A DNA stretch of 24,730 nt from Elusimicrobiota bacterium (GTDB taxonomy: Bacteria > Elusimicrobiota > Elusimicrobia > UBA1565 > UBA9628). Both the position numbers and the translations under genes were made by a program. Within the stretch, counting starts at the first letter, position 1. Each line of letters starts with the position of its first letter. This document shows positions 14,614-22,404 of the stretch, piece after piece. The stretch is taken from contig JAGWMT010000014.1 of NCBI GenBank assembly GCA_028871595.1, positions 1 through 24,730 of the forward strand, read 5' to 3'. A model generated the notes under the pieces. It searched no databases and was not told the DNA's origin. It saw only the letters and a program-made list of their open reading frames with translations.

Positions 14614-17048
14614 ACGGCGTCGAACTGGGTCTGACTCGCTTTCGCGCGGCGCTGCACGGGCCGAAGATCGCGCCGTTGGCGCAGTATCTCAATCTCTGGA
14701 GCCTCTGCGACGGCGTCCTGGTCGGAGTCAACATGGACTTCTCGACGGCCTACGAGCTGGAGCCCGAGGACGTGTTTCTTATGGACCCCTCCCGGACGGA
14801 CCTGTTCGGGGTGCAGACGCGGGCCTTCTTGAACTCCTTGCCGCCGGACGTGACGCTCCAATTCGTCGTGCAGATTCGCTCGGGCGATCCCGAGGCCGTG
14901 GCGGCCTACCGCCGCAACGTGCTCGGGCCGCAGACCGACGGGCTGTCGCGCCTGATCACCGACAAGAAGTGCGAGTTCATCCAGGGTAAATTCACGCAGC
15001 GCCGGCGCTATTACCTCGTCGCCACCAGCCATCCGATGGACCGTAAGACGCCAATGACCTGGCTGCTGCCCTTCTTCCGCCGGCCGCTCAAGGAGACCGC
15101 GGCGCTCTTCCACAAGCGGCGACTGCGCGAACACGAGACGCTCGACCAGCTCGTCACCGAGCGCCTGCACTCGATCGGCATCCGGTTCAGGAAGCTCACG
15201 CCGCAGCAGATGCTCGACATCGCCTTCTTTCAGCTCAACTCCAACCGACCGCACCGGCTGGAGCAGAAGGCCCTTTCGCCCCTGCGCACCTTGCGCGAGC
15301 AGGTCGCCTTCACGCCCCTCAAAGAGGAGTTCGACTACGTCCAGGTCAACGACACCTACTTCCGCGGCATGAGCCTGTTCCGGCTGCCCGAGCAGGCACA
15401 CCTGGGCTACACGCAGAAGCTGCTCAACAGCCTCTGGCCGGACTGCGACCTGGTGCTGACCGTGCATTCCCTCGACGCCGAAAAGGCGATCTCCAGCCTC
15501 AAGCTCAAGAACAACATCTCCCGGACGCTGGCCTTCTCGACCTGGACCAAGAACTACGAGGCCGAGCAGAAGCACGCCGAGCTCGACGACCTCATCACCG
15601 AAATCCGGGGCTCGGCGCAGCGCCTCTTCAAGTTCTCGCTCTGCGTGCTGGCCCGCGCCGCCAGCCTCGACGAACTGCGCGACAAGACCAATCCCATCCT
15701 CAACGCCTTCCACGACTTCGCCTCGGCCGAGGCCATCCCGGACGACATGAATCACTTCAGGCTCTTCCTGCAGCCGATTCCCGGCCACGGCGAGCTTAAC
15801 GACCGGCAATTCTTCGTGCAGACCAATGCCCTCGCCGGCTTCCTTCCGCTGACCGGTAGTTGGCGCGGCTCGAAGGACAAGAAGATGCTCCTCGAGACGC
15901 CGCTCGGCGAGCTGGTCGGCCTCGACCCTTTCGACGGCGACCTGCCGGCCAAGCACGGCCTCATCCTCGGCACCACGGGCTCGGGAAAGAGCTTCACCAC
16001 CAACTACCTCCTCAACAACTTCATGGTCGAGTCCGGCGACAACCACGTCGTCATCATTGACATCGGCGGCTCCTACCGCAAGATCGCGGAAATCTTCGGC
16101 GGCGAGTATCTGGAGGTCACCCTCTCGGAGAAGTTCGGCTTCAACCCGTTCCCGGCCAAGTCGGACATCTTCGCGGTCGGACAGTTCGACGACGACGCCG
16201 TCGCCTATCTGCTCCTGCTGATCTCCCGGATGTGCGTGAGCCCGGGCCAGGTCGTGACGACCTACGAGAAGGGCTTCCTGGAGCGGGCCATCAAGGAGGC
16301 CTATGCCAAGAAGGAGGAGGTCATTCTGGCCGACATCAGGGAGGAGCTTCGCGCCATGGCCGCCGAGCACCCCAAGGCCAAGGGCTACGCCGACGCGCTG
16401 GAGCTGTGGACGACGGGCATGTATGGGCGGCTGTTCAACCGCAAAGGCAGCCTCGACGTGCGCAAGCGCATGGTCGTCTTCGACCTGCAGAACCTCGAAA
16501 ACCATCCCGACCTGCAAGGCGTCTACTTCTTCGTGATCCGATCCATCATCTGGGGCAAGCTTCTCAACCGCGAGCTCAAGAAGATCATCGTCATCGACGA
16601 GGGCTGGAAGTTCTTCAACGACGACGTGGGCGCCGAGCTGATCGAAAACCTCTACCGCACCGCCCGCAAGTTCAACGGCGCGGTCTTCTCGATCTCACAG
16701 TCCCCCAAGGATTTCCTCGACACCAAGGCCGCCAACGCCATCATCACCAACAGCTACATCAAGTACGTCCTCAAGCTCACCAAGGGCCACGAGCTGCTGG
16801 CCCAGTTCGAGTTGAACGCCAACGAGATCGAGGCGATCAAGCAGCTCCAGTCCAAGCCCGGCGTCTTCTCCGACATCTTCGTCAAGTACGGGACGCACTC
16901 GATCATCGCCCGTATCGAGCCCTGCCGCCTCGACTACTGGATCTGCACGACCGACGCGAAGGACTACGTCAAGGAAAGCCGCCTTCGCGCCGAGAACCCC
17001 GGTCTCTCGCAAGCCGAACTTCTGCTCAAGCTCGCGGAGGCGAAATGA
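14610..17048 (+). CDS. virB4: VirB4/TraC-type T4SS ATPase
   Basis: 812 aa, the usual VirB4 length. The N-terminal half (1 to about 430) is the VirB4/CagE-type domain. The motor domain has Walker A GTTGSGKS (454-461) and Walker B IVIDEGW (660-666), followed by RTARKFNGAVFSISQSPKDF and the conserved C-terminal FELNANEIEAIKQL segment. It powers pilus assembly and substrate transfer at the inner membrane. The ATG at 14610 overlaps the virB3 stop by 4 nt, and a GAGGAGG site lies inside virB3. The stop overlaps the next ATG. Family certain. Confidence 0.95.
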   Translation: MNGVELGLTRFRAALHGPKIAPLAQYLNLWSLCDGVLVGVNMDFSTAYELEPEDVFLMDPSRTDLFGVQTRAFLNSLPPDVTLQFVVQIRSGDPEAVAAYRRNVLGPQTDGLSRLITDKKCEFIQGKFTQRRRYYLVATSHPMDRKTPMTWLLPFFRRPLKETAALFHKRRLREHETLDQLVTERLHSIGIRFRKLTPQQMLDIAFFQLNSNRPHRLEQKALSPLRTLREQVAFTPLKEEFDYVQVNDTYFRGMSLFRLPEQAHLGYTQKLLNSLWPDCDLVLTVHSLDAEKAISSLKLKNNISRTLAFSTWTKNYEAEQKHAELDDLITEIRGSAQRLFKFSLCVLARAASLDELRDKTNPILNAFHDFASAEAIPDDMNHFRLFLQPIPGHGELNDRQFFVQTNALAGFLPLTGSWRGSKDKKMLLETPLGELVGLDPFDGDLPAKHGLILGTTGSGKSFTTNYLLNNFMVESGDNHVVIIDIGGSYRKIAEIFGGEYLEVTLSEKFGFNPFPAKSDIFAVGQFDDDAVAYLLLLISRMCVSPGQVVTTYEKGFLERAIKEAYAKKEEVILADIREELRAMAAEHPKAKGYADALELWTTGMYGRLFNRKGSLDVRKRMVVFDLQNLENHPDLQGVYFFVIRSIIWGKLLNRELKKIIVIDEGWKFFNDDVGAELIENLYRTARKFNGAVFSISQSPKDFLDTKAANAIITNSYIKYVLKLTKGHELLAQFELNANEIEAIKQLQSKPGVFSDIFVKYGTHSIIARIEPCRLDYWICTTDAKDYVKESRLRAENPGLSQAELLLKLAEAK

Positions 17049-17308
17049 ACACGCCGGACACGAAAGCATGCGCCCGTTCCCGGGTCGCGGGGGCGCTCGA
17101 CGAGATCGAGCGGGCCCAGGAGGCTCTGCGCCGGGCCGCTGAGCTCCTCTGCCCGATCCTCGGCTTCGTCCACGAGTGGGAAGCCGCGGGCAAGCTCCAT
17201 CAGCGCGTCAAAGCTCACTGGCACAAGGTCAACGTCAGAGCGCGCAGCGTCGATTCCGATCTGGACGAATCGGCTCGCGCGGCCCTGGCGGGAGCGCGGT
17301 CGATATGA
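17045..17308 (+). CDS. Small helical protein in the T4SS operon (87 aa)
   Basis: ATG 17045 overlaps the virB4 stop (ATGA) with GGAGG just upstream, and the stop overlaps the virB5 start the same way, so it is a genuine operon member. The product is 87 aa, soluble and mostly helical. It has an amphipathic segment (ALDEIERAQEALRRAAELLCPIL, about 17-39) and then a basic stretch (KLHQRVKAHWHKVNVRARSV). There is no signal peptide or membrane segment. No family is recognised. Possible roles are a chaperone or partner of VirB4 or the pilin subunit; nothing in the sequence decides. Confidence 0.65.
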   Translation: MNTPDTKACARSRVAGALDEIERAQEALRRAAELLCPILGFVHEWEAAGKLHQRVKAHWHKVNVRARSVDSDLDESARAALAGARSI

Positions 17309-18009
17309 AGCTCCAAGCGAAATGGTTCGCAACCTTGCTCTTCCTGGCGCTCGCGGCGGGCCAGACGCCGGCTCACGCCTTCTTCGGCGACGAGGCCATC
17401 CTCTCGATGCAGTACGCCGAGGACAAGACGTTCCACGCCTTCATGCAGCTCCAGGTCGTCCAGGAGATCGCCACGCTCAAGGCGAACTACGACGCCTCGG
17501 TGCGCTACTACAGCGAGTTCAAGCAACTCAACTCGGGCAAGGGGCTGTTCCAGAACTTGGGCGCCGAGATCAAGGTCGCGCAGGACCAGGAGAACGAGAA
17601 GATCGAGCAGGAGCTCAACCAGACCTTCGTGCAGCCGTCCCAGAATACGAACACGGCGACCGATGACCTGTTCCAAGCGCTCGACCATGCCATCGCGGGC
17701 AACATCAAATACGCCGGCGACGAGATGGCCAACGTGATCTCCGACCGGAAGGCGGGCGTAAGCGTCTCCCAGAACGCCGAGGGCCTCTCGCCCAAGGACG
17801 CCGCCAATCTGACCGCCAAGGCCCAGGGGCTCCAGCTTCAGATGCTCGCGGGCATCCACGAGGACAATCTGCGGATGCTCCAGCTCCAGTCGATGACGCT
17901 CTCCCGCGAGACGCGCCGCGACGAGAGCGAGGCCGGCATGATCCAGGACATCCGCGCGAGCCTTCAACGGCGGGGCCTGCAGACGAACGACGGCACGGAG
18001 GCCCAATGA
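17305..18009 (+). CDS. virB5: VirB5/TrbJ-like periplasmic minor pilin component
   Basis: 234 aa with a clear signal peptide (MKLQAKW, hydrophobic 8-19, cleavage after AHA at 25) and a mature start FFGDEAIL. The mature protein is helical and rich in Gln/Asn/Asp, with long coiled segments (35-115, and 170-225 including LQLQMLAGIHEDNLRMLQLQSM). This matches the TrbJ/VirB5 pattern of a periplasmic, pilus-associated protein placed between virB4 and virB6. ATG 17305 overlaps the previous stop by 4 nt; its own stop overlaps the virB6 start. Sequence identity to known VirB5 is not visible by eye, so the call rests on architecture and position. Confidence 0.7.
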   Translation: MKLQAKWFATLLFLALAAGQTPAHAFFGDEAILSMQYAEDKTFHAFMQLQVVQEIATLKANYDASVRYYSEFKQLNSGKGLFQNLGAEIKVAQDQENEKIEQELNQTFVQPSQNTNTATDDLFQALDHAIAGNIKYAGDEMANVISDRKAGVSVSQNAEGLSPKDAANLTAKAQGLQLQMLAGIHEDNLRMLQLQSMTLSRETRRDESEAGMIQDIRASLQRRGLQTNDGTEAQ

Positions 18010-18998
18010 ACCCCGGCTTGCTCTTGGACATCACGCAAATCCCCGAGAAGCTCGGAGGCCTGGCCGCGGTGACCAGGATGATCGCCATGGCCATGCTCGC
18101 CGTCATGATCCCGTACACGGCCGTCGAGATGAACGTCCGGGCCATGCAGTCGAAAAATCCACCCGGCTACGGCGCCCTGCTCATCCGGGTCGTCGTGGTG
18201 ATGGCCTGCCTGCTCGCCTACGGCACGCTCTACGGCCTTCTGCTCAAGGGCGCGCAAGCGTTCTCGTTCGCGGTCCTCAGCGAGCAGCAATGGGGCGACT
18301 TCCTCATCAAGAACTTCGCCGCCCCCGACGCCAGCTCGCCGATTCTCTCCTGGCTCACGCATCCGCTGAGCTCGGTGCAGGCGATCATCCTCTTCCTGGC
18401 GAGCCTGATCGCCGTGACGGCCAAGGACGTGATCGTGATGCTCCAGGCCTGCTTCTTGAGCCTGCTGTGGGCCTTCGGCCCCATCGCCATCGTCTGCGGC
18501 ATCAGCGAGAAGACGGCCTCGGTGACCCGAGGCTGGATCGCCAACTCGTTCCAGGTGGCGTTCTGGAGCTTCTTTCTCCGGCTCGTCGTCCGCGTCTGGC
18601 TCACACTCAACCCGATGGCCGGCAACACGGGCACCGGCATCGCCAACGACTTCCTCGGCATCCTGACCGTCAACGTCGCCTTCATCGTCATGGTGCTCGG
18701 CACGCCCATCCTGGCCGCGCGCCTCTTGTCAGGCGAGAACATCGCGGCGTTCGGCGAGACCGCCCTGGGCGCCGTCGAGGCGATCACGATCGCGCGGACG
18801 CTCAAGGCCGGGAAGTTCCTGAGCGGCGAGGTGGACCGCTACCGCCGCGACAAGCCGGAGTTCCAGAGGAGCCTCTTCCATCATCCGATCCCAATGACGG
18901 CGACGCTCGCCTACAACCGCCTCTTCGCAAGGCCCAAACCGCAGCCGCAGCAGGCGTCCGCCAAGCGCGCCGCCCCGAACGGAGGGAGCGCTGAATGA
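18006..18998 (+). CDS. virB6: VirB6/TrbL-like polytopic inner-membrane protein
   Basis: 330 aa with about six hydrophobic segments (21-40, 58-80, 124-139, 142-164, 178-200, 216-238). A conserved-looking central part, LQACFLSLLWAFGPIAIVCGI followed by WIANSFQVAFWSFFLRLVVRVWL, is typical of TrbL/VirB6 channel subunits. The C-terminal tail (about 255-330) is cytoplasmic and basic/Pro-rich. The ATG at 18006 has GGAGG 5 nt upstream and overlaps the virB5 stop. It forms the inner-membrane channel in known systems. Confidence 0.85.
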   Translation: MNPGLLLDITQIPEKLGGLAAVTRMIAMAMLAVMIPYTAVEMNVRAMQSKNPPGYGALLIRVVVVMACLLAYGTLYGLLLKGAQAFSFAVLSEQQWGDFLIKNFAAPDASSPILSWLTHPLSSVQAIILFLASLIAVTAKDVIVMLQACFLSLLWAFGPIAIVCGISEKTASVTRGWIANSFQVAFWSFFLRLVVRVWLTLNPMAGNTGTGIANDFLGILTVNVAFIVMVLGTPILAARLLSGENIAAFGETALGAVEAITIARTLKAGKFLSGEVDRYRRDKPEFQRSLFHHPIPMTATLAYNRLFARPKPQPQQASAKRAAPNGGSAE

Positions 18999-19666
18999 TC
19001 TTCGGCAAGAAAGCGGCGGTGAAGGAGGCCAAGCCCACGGACGAGCCGGCCCTCGGCGTACCCGCATATTACGAGGTCTGGGGCAGCCTGGAGAGCGCTA
19101 ACCGCGCGCTCTGGGTCGGCCTGTGGTTCTCGGTCACCGCCGCCGTTCTCTGCATCATCCTGGTCAGGATTCTCATCGCGCGGCCGCCCGTCGTCATCCG
19201 GCTTGACGCGGCCGGCCAGGCGCAGCCGCTCTCCACGTCGGCCGCCCAGCCGCCGGTCGGCGAGGCCGAGGTCAAGAACTTCCTCTCCCTCTTCGAGCGG
19301 TTCTTCACGGAGCTCAACGTCTATACCTGCGACGCCGACCTCAAGCTCGCCTTCGGCATGATGACCAAGGATTTCCAGGCGAAGGCCTCGGACATGCTCA
19401 AGCGCGGCGGGATTCTGGAGAAGCTCAAGGCCAACGAGGGCAAGACGACCCTCACGCTCACCGAGATCACGATCGCCAGGGACACGCCGCAGGTCATGGA
19501 GTGCCACGTCAAAGGTTACCGCGAGATCGGCTCCTACAAGCCGGACGGGGAGCAGAGCGAGGTCGTCTTCGACGACGACATCATCCTGAGCAAGGTTCCG
19601 CGCTCGGAGCAGGCGCCGTCGGGCCTCCTGGTCGAGGATTTCAATGAAAGCGTGTTCAAAAAGTAA
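18995..19666 (+). CDS. virB8: VirB8/TrbF-like inner-membrane assembly factor
   Basis: 223 aa. A short cytoplasmic N-terminus contains PAYYEVWGSLESANRALW, typical of the TraE/VirB8 entry to the membrane. One transmembrane helix follows (39-61), then a periplasmic NTF2-like domain (about 85-223) with FLSLFERFFTELNVYTCD, MTKDFQAKASDML and ITIARDTPQVMECHVKGYREI. It follows virB6 with an ATGA overlap and has GGAGGGAG upstream. VirB8 scaffolds the periplasmic part of the channel. The next gene starts within its last 23 nt. Confidence 0.85.
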   Translation: MIFGKKAAVKEAKPTDEPALGVPAYYEVWGSLESANRALWVGLWFSVTAAVLCIILVRILIARPPVVIRLDAAGQAQPLSTSAAQPPVGEAEVKNFLSLFERFFTELNVYTCDADLKLAFGMMTKDFQAKASDMLKRGGILEKLKANEGKTTLTLTEITIARDTPQVMECHVKGYREIGSYKPDGEQSEVVFDDDIILSKVPRSEQAPSGLLVEDFNESVFKK

Positions 19667-20435
19667 TGTTGCGGGCGACGCCGGGGCGGTCATCGCCGGG
19701 GGCGTCACCGTCGTCCTGGGACTCCTCTTCTGGCTTCCTCCCGGGCGAGGGAGCGTGACGCTGATGCCGCCGGTGAGCCTGGAAGGGAAGACCTGGGTAC
19801 TTCATGAGGCGGCTTCTTCGCTGCCGACGCCTTCAAGGCCTGCGCCTATGGCCCGCGCGAGACGCTCGCCTGTCGCGGCAGCCCGAAACGCGCGCGGAAG
19901 CAGGTCGAAGCGGCCGATTTCTCGACCGCAGCCTGCAGCGCCGGCTCCCAGATTGCCCGCTTCCAAAGAAGCGGCGCATCCGAACGTGCCCGATCGAAGC
20001 CAGAACACGGCTGTCGCCGTCGCGACCGTCGTCCCGCCGGGAACCCTCGACCCCGTGCAGCAATACTCGGCGCAGGACCTCATCGACGCTTACGAATCCG
20101 ATCCCGCCCTCTATCCGCTCGAAAAGACCGCCCGCGTCGACGGGATCTCCCTGACCTTGGAAGGGCTTGAGCGGAGGGAAGGGATTTCCGTGCTGAAAGT
20201 CGGCGTCGCCAATGCCACGGACGCGGACTTCTTCATCAAGGACTTTACCGTCCGAGGCGGCGCGACCGTGCTGGGCAGCCGATCGCTCTTCCGCATCCTG
20301 GTCGAGCCGGGGCGTGTCCGGGAAGGCTACGTCGTTTTCCAGAAGCCCCAGACCGGGGCCGCCGTGCAACTCGCACTCAAGGAGGATGGCGGGAAGGGCC
20401 GCGTCATCAAGACGAGCGTCCCCTACCGCTTCTGA
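19644..20435 (+). CDS. Membrane-anchored T4SS periplasmic protein with Pro/Arg-rich linker (VirB9 position)
   Basis: 263 aa. ATG 19644 lies 23 nt inside virB8 and is backed by GAGG 7 nt upstream; the nearer ATG at 19666 is out of frame. There is one N-terminal transmembrane helix (14-31), then a low-complexity Pro/Ala/Arg linker (about 55-130). A compact beta-rich domain (135-263) includes DGISLTLEGLERREGISVLKV, ANATDADFFIKDFTVRGG and EPGRVREGYVVFQKP, which looks like an Ig-type sandwich. The position is that of VirB9, but the VirB9 (CagX) signature is not visible. The helix plus Pro-rich linker instead resembles the N-terminal half of VirB10. It may connect inner membrane to outer core. Exact homology is unresolved. 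Confidence 0.6.
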   Translation: MKACSKSNVAGDAGAVIAGGVTVVLGLLFWLPPGRGSVTLMPPVSLEGKTWVLHEAASSLPTPSRPAPMARARRSPVAAARNARGSRSKRPISRPQPAAPAPRLPASKEAAHPNVPDRSQNTAVAVATVVPPGTLDPVQQYSAQDLIDAYESDPALYPLEKTARVDGISLTLEGLERREGISVLKVGVANATDADFFIKDFTVRGGATVLGSRSLFRILVEPGRVREGYVVFQKPQTGAAVQLALKEDGGKGRVIKTSVPYRF

Positions 20436-20437
20436 TC

Positions 20438-20824
20438 ATGATCACGCCAACATCCGACGCTCCAAGCATCCCGCCCGCTCCGCCGACGCGGGAAGTCATC
20501 GCTCAAGCGACCGTCGTGCCTCTCTTTCGCTTCCAGTTCCAGAGGCGCTACAGCGGGCTCTATACCAATCGCCACGAAAGATTCGTCCTCAGAGAGGAGC
20601 ATTTGGAGGAGCTCAAGCGGCTCGTGCGCGAGCACAACGCCGAGCGCGTCGGCCGGCTGGAGCCTCTGAGTATGTCCGGGATCGTAAACGCGGCGCTCGA
20701 TCTGGTTTTCGAGCACCCGCTGGCGTTCCATTCGCGCGTGGACCCCGAGCATCTGCGCGAGGCCCTCGGGCGGGAAGTCTATCGCCGCGCGCTCCTGCAC
20801 TTCGTTCGCCATGAGATGCTTTAA
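20438..20824 (+). CDS. Putative ribbon-helix-helix protein within the T4SS operon (128 aa)
   Basis: ATG 20438 lies 2 nt after the preceding stop, with no strong ribosome site. A Pro-rich N-terminus (1-20) is followed by 48-93: ERFVLREEHLEELKRLVREHN, then LSMSGIVNAALDLVFEH. This is a strand-helix-helix pattern resembling RHH DNA-binding proteins, followed by a helical C-terminus (103-128). It has no signal or membrane segment, so it is cytoplasmic despite sitting between two envelope genes. The end overlaps the virB10-like start by 14 nt. It could be an operon autoregulator or a relaxosome accessory protein (TraM/MobC-like role); both are inference. Confidence 0.5.
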   Translation: MITPTSDAPSIPPAPPTREVIAQATVVPLFRFQFQRRYSGLYTNRHERFVLREEHLEELKRLVREHNAERVGRLEPLSMSGIVNAALDLVFEHPLAFHSRVDPEHLREALGREVYRRALLHFVRHEML

Positions 20825-21500
20825 GCTGGCCGCTGCGATCGGCCTGATCCTGCCCGCCATCGGCTCGGCGGCGCAGACCGTGCCGTTCGATCCCGTCCGA
20901 TTCGACGCCGGCTTGGCCAAAGACGGAGCGCCCGCGCCTTGGCAGGGAGTGACCCAGAAGGTCCCGTTGAAGACCCGCTACTTCCTGCCGACCGGCTTCA
21001 CCTTCCCGGCCAGGCTCTCGAACGCGGTCTATTCGTACAACGTCGAGTCGCCGGCCATCGCCATCGTCGATCGCAACGTCGAGTATCTCAAGAAAGTGGT
21101 CATTCCGGCGGGAACGCAGGTGATCGGCACCGTCTCCGTCCAGCAGGACCACGACCGCATCCTCATCAACTTCCATACGCTGGTGTTCCCCGAGGGAGAC
21201 GAGGTCAAGTTCGGCGGCATGGCGCTCTCGCTGGACGGGTCTGCGGGTATCGTCGGAAAGGTGACCACGCACAAGGACAGCGCGGTCGCCAACACCGTGC
21301 TGCGCTCCTTCGTCGCGGGCAGCGCCCAAGCCATCAGCATGACCGGCGTGAGCCCCATCGCCGCCGAGGCCGCTCAGGGCCTGTCCGGGGAAGCCACTCG
21401 CGAGCTCGACGCGCAAAGGCCGCAGGTCGTAAACACAAGCATCTCGATCGACGCGGATACCGGCCTGCGCGTGTATCTGCCGCAACGGCTAGAGTATTAG
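20811..21500 (+). CDS. virB10: VirB10/TrbI-like outer-core channel protein, short form
   Basis: 229 aa. The VirB10 C-terminal domain is recognisable: GFTFPARLSNAVYSYNVESP (62-81), VIPAGTQVIGTV (97-108), DRILINFHTLVFPEGDEV (115-132) and GSAGIVGKVTTH (143-154). Canonical VirB10 is about 350-450 aa with a cytoplasmic N-terminus, a transmembrane helix and a Pro-rich linker. Here those are absent and a cleavable-looking signal peptide (1-20, GSA/AQ) replaces them. The missing parts resemble the N-terminal half of the protein encoded at 19644-20435. ATG 20811 overlaps the upstream gene by 14 nt. In known systems the domain forms the outer-membrane pore ring. Confidence 0.8.
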   Translation: MRCFKLAAAIGLILPAIGSAAQTVPFDPVRFDAGLAKDGAPAPWQGVTQKVPLKTRYFLPTGFTFPARLSNAVYSYNVESPAIAIVDRNVEYLKKVVIPAGTQVIGTVSVQQDHDRILINFHTLVFPEGDEVKFGGMALSLDGSAGIVGKVTTHKDSAVANTVLRSFVAGSAQAISMTGVSPIAAEAAQGLSGEATRELDAQRPQVVNTSISIDADTGLRVYLPQRLEY

Positions 21501-21534
21501 CAGCACGAATCTTCGCAGAGGAGGTGCACAGCGT

Positions 21535-21717
21535 ATGCCCAAAGCAAAGAAAAGCGAGCCAATTCGATTGAGGATTCGCTACGAACCGGCGTCCGAGGCT
21601 CAGCGCAAGCAGGCGATCATGCTGCTCGCTTCCATGTATCGGGACGTGGCTATCGCGAAGGCCATGGAGGTAACGCGGCGGCCTGAGAGCCCGAACGGAA
21701 CGGCGCTGATCCAATGA
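21535..21717 (+). CDS. Small basic hypothetical protein (60 aa)
   Basis: AGAGGAGG at 21517-21524 lies 10 nt before ATG 21535, a strong ribosome site. The product is 60 aa, basic at the N-terminus (MPKAKKSEPIRLRIRYEP), with one helix (SEAQRKQAIMLLASMYRDVAIAKAMEV). The stop overlaps the next start (ATGA), so the two are coupled. Short proteins with this helix are often found near recombinases in mobile elements, but I do not recognise a family. Confidence 0.6.
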   Translation: MPKAKKSEPIRLRIRYEPASEAQRKQAIMLLASMYRDVAIAKAMEVTRRPESPNGTALIQ

Positions 21718-22331
21718 AGGAATACGAGTTTCGCATCGCTGGCCTCGATCCGGTGACCGACCCCGCCCGGGCTTGGCTTATTCGCGACGCCATCTTGACC
21801 GTGACCTCGGGCTTCACGGAGGTGTCGCCCGGCGACCTTGGCGACCTCATGGTCGGCGATGGCGTCGGCTATATCGTGGCCCTCGCGGAGCCGCACCTGA
21901 TCTTGCGACTCGAAAGACGCCTCTGGCAGCTCTGCGACGCATGGAAGCTTCCGCGCCCGGAAGTTCGCGAATCGGCGGATGGCCCCTGGGAAGACCACTG
22001 CTTCTTCCTCGTGCCTAAATTCCGGAATCCGGATCGCCTCGGGAATCGACCGATCCTGTTTCCGGTGGACCGACTGCGCGGTTTTTCCGAGACGCTCGGC
22101 GAAAAACTCTCCCATCCCGTCATAACTGTCTATGGCGAATGGCAGCCCCCAGATTCAGCGCGCCATCGCGATCGGGACATCTCGTTCATGTATGTGCTCC
22201 GCCGGCGACCGGACATCGAGAGGTCTCTGCCGGCCTTTATTGAAAAGGAGATCCTCGCCCGCGAGGACTGCGACCAGGAAACGATTTATCTCTCGATTGG
22301 AGGGGAGGCGACTTATGTCTACCGGCCCTGA
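21714..22331 (+). CDS. Hypothetical protein coupled to the 60-residue gene (205 aa)
   Basis: ATG 21714 overlaps the preceding stop. The product is 205 aa, soluble, mixed alpha/beta and acidic to neutral. Distinct segments are VGDGVGYIVALAEPHLILRLERRLWQLCDAW (about 48-78), EDHCFFLVPKFRN, DRLRGFSETLGEKLSHPVITVYGEW, and a C-terminal ERSLPAFIEKEILAREDCDQETIYLSIGG. It has no signal, membrane helix or recognised catalytic motif. It ends just before a fresh promoter, so it belongs to the transfer operon's tail rather than the recombinase unit. The function is unknown. Confidence 0.6.
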   Translation: MKEYEFRIAGLDPVTDPARAWLIRDAILTVTSGFTEVSPGDLGDLMVGDGVGYIVALAEPHLILRLERRLWQLCDAWKLPRPEVRESADGPWEDHCFFLVPKFRNPDRLGNRPILFPVDRLRGFSETLGEKLSHPVITVYGEWQPPDSARHRDRDISFMYVLRRRPDIERSLPAFIEKEILAREDCDQETIYLSIGGEATYVYRP

Positions 22332-22336
22332 TCGTG

Positions 22337-22375
22337 GTTTACACATGGGTATTTCATCGGTTGACAACTGTAAAC
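22337..22375. promoter_or_regulatory. Inverted repeat overlapping the HTH/recombinase promoter, likely operator
   Basis: GTTTACA (22337-22343) and TGTAAAC (22369-22375) are perfect inverted copies whose centres are 32 bp apart, about three helical turns. The right arm lies in the spacer of the promoter at 22361-22389, so a dimeric protein binding here could block transcription. TATGTCTAC also occurs twice nearby, at 22314-22322 and 22389-22397. Confidence 0.5.
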
Positions 22376-22389
22376 TTATCGCCTATACT
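22361..22389 (+). promoter_or_regulatory. Consensus-like sigma-70 promoter for the HTH-recombinase unit
   Basis: TTGACA (22361-22366) and TATACT (22384-22389) are separated by exactly 17 nt: perfect -35, 5 of 6 for -10. Transcription would start near 22396, excluding the in-frame ATGs at 22345 and 22390 and leaving ATG 22405 with a very short leader. Confidence 0.8.
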
Positions 22390-22404
22390 ATGTCTACGGG
22401 CGAC

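Noticed and set aside
19802..20000. Possible frameshift in the linker of the 263-residue T4SS protein
   Set aside because: An alternative frame reads plausibly for a short way, but it starts after a stop and soon degenerates; a Pro/Arg-rich linker is normal after a VirB10-like membrane helix.
22132..22404. Upstream extension of the HTH protein from 22132 or 22345
   Set aside because: It overlaps the 205-residue gene, and the consensus promoter at 22361-22389 starts transcription downstream of these codons.
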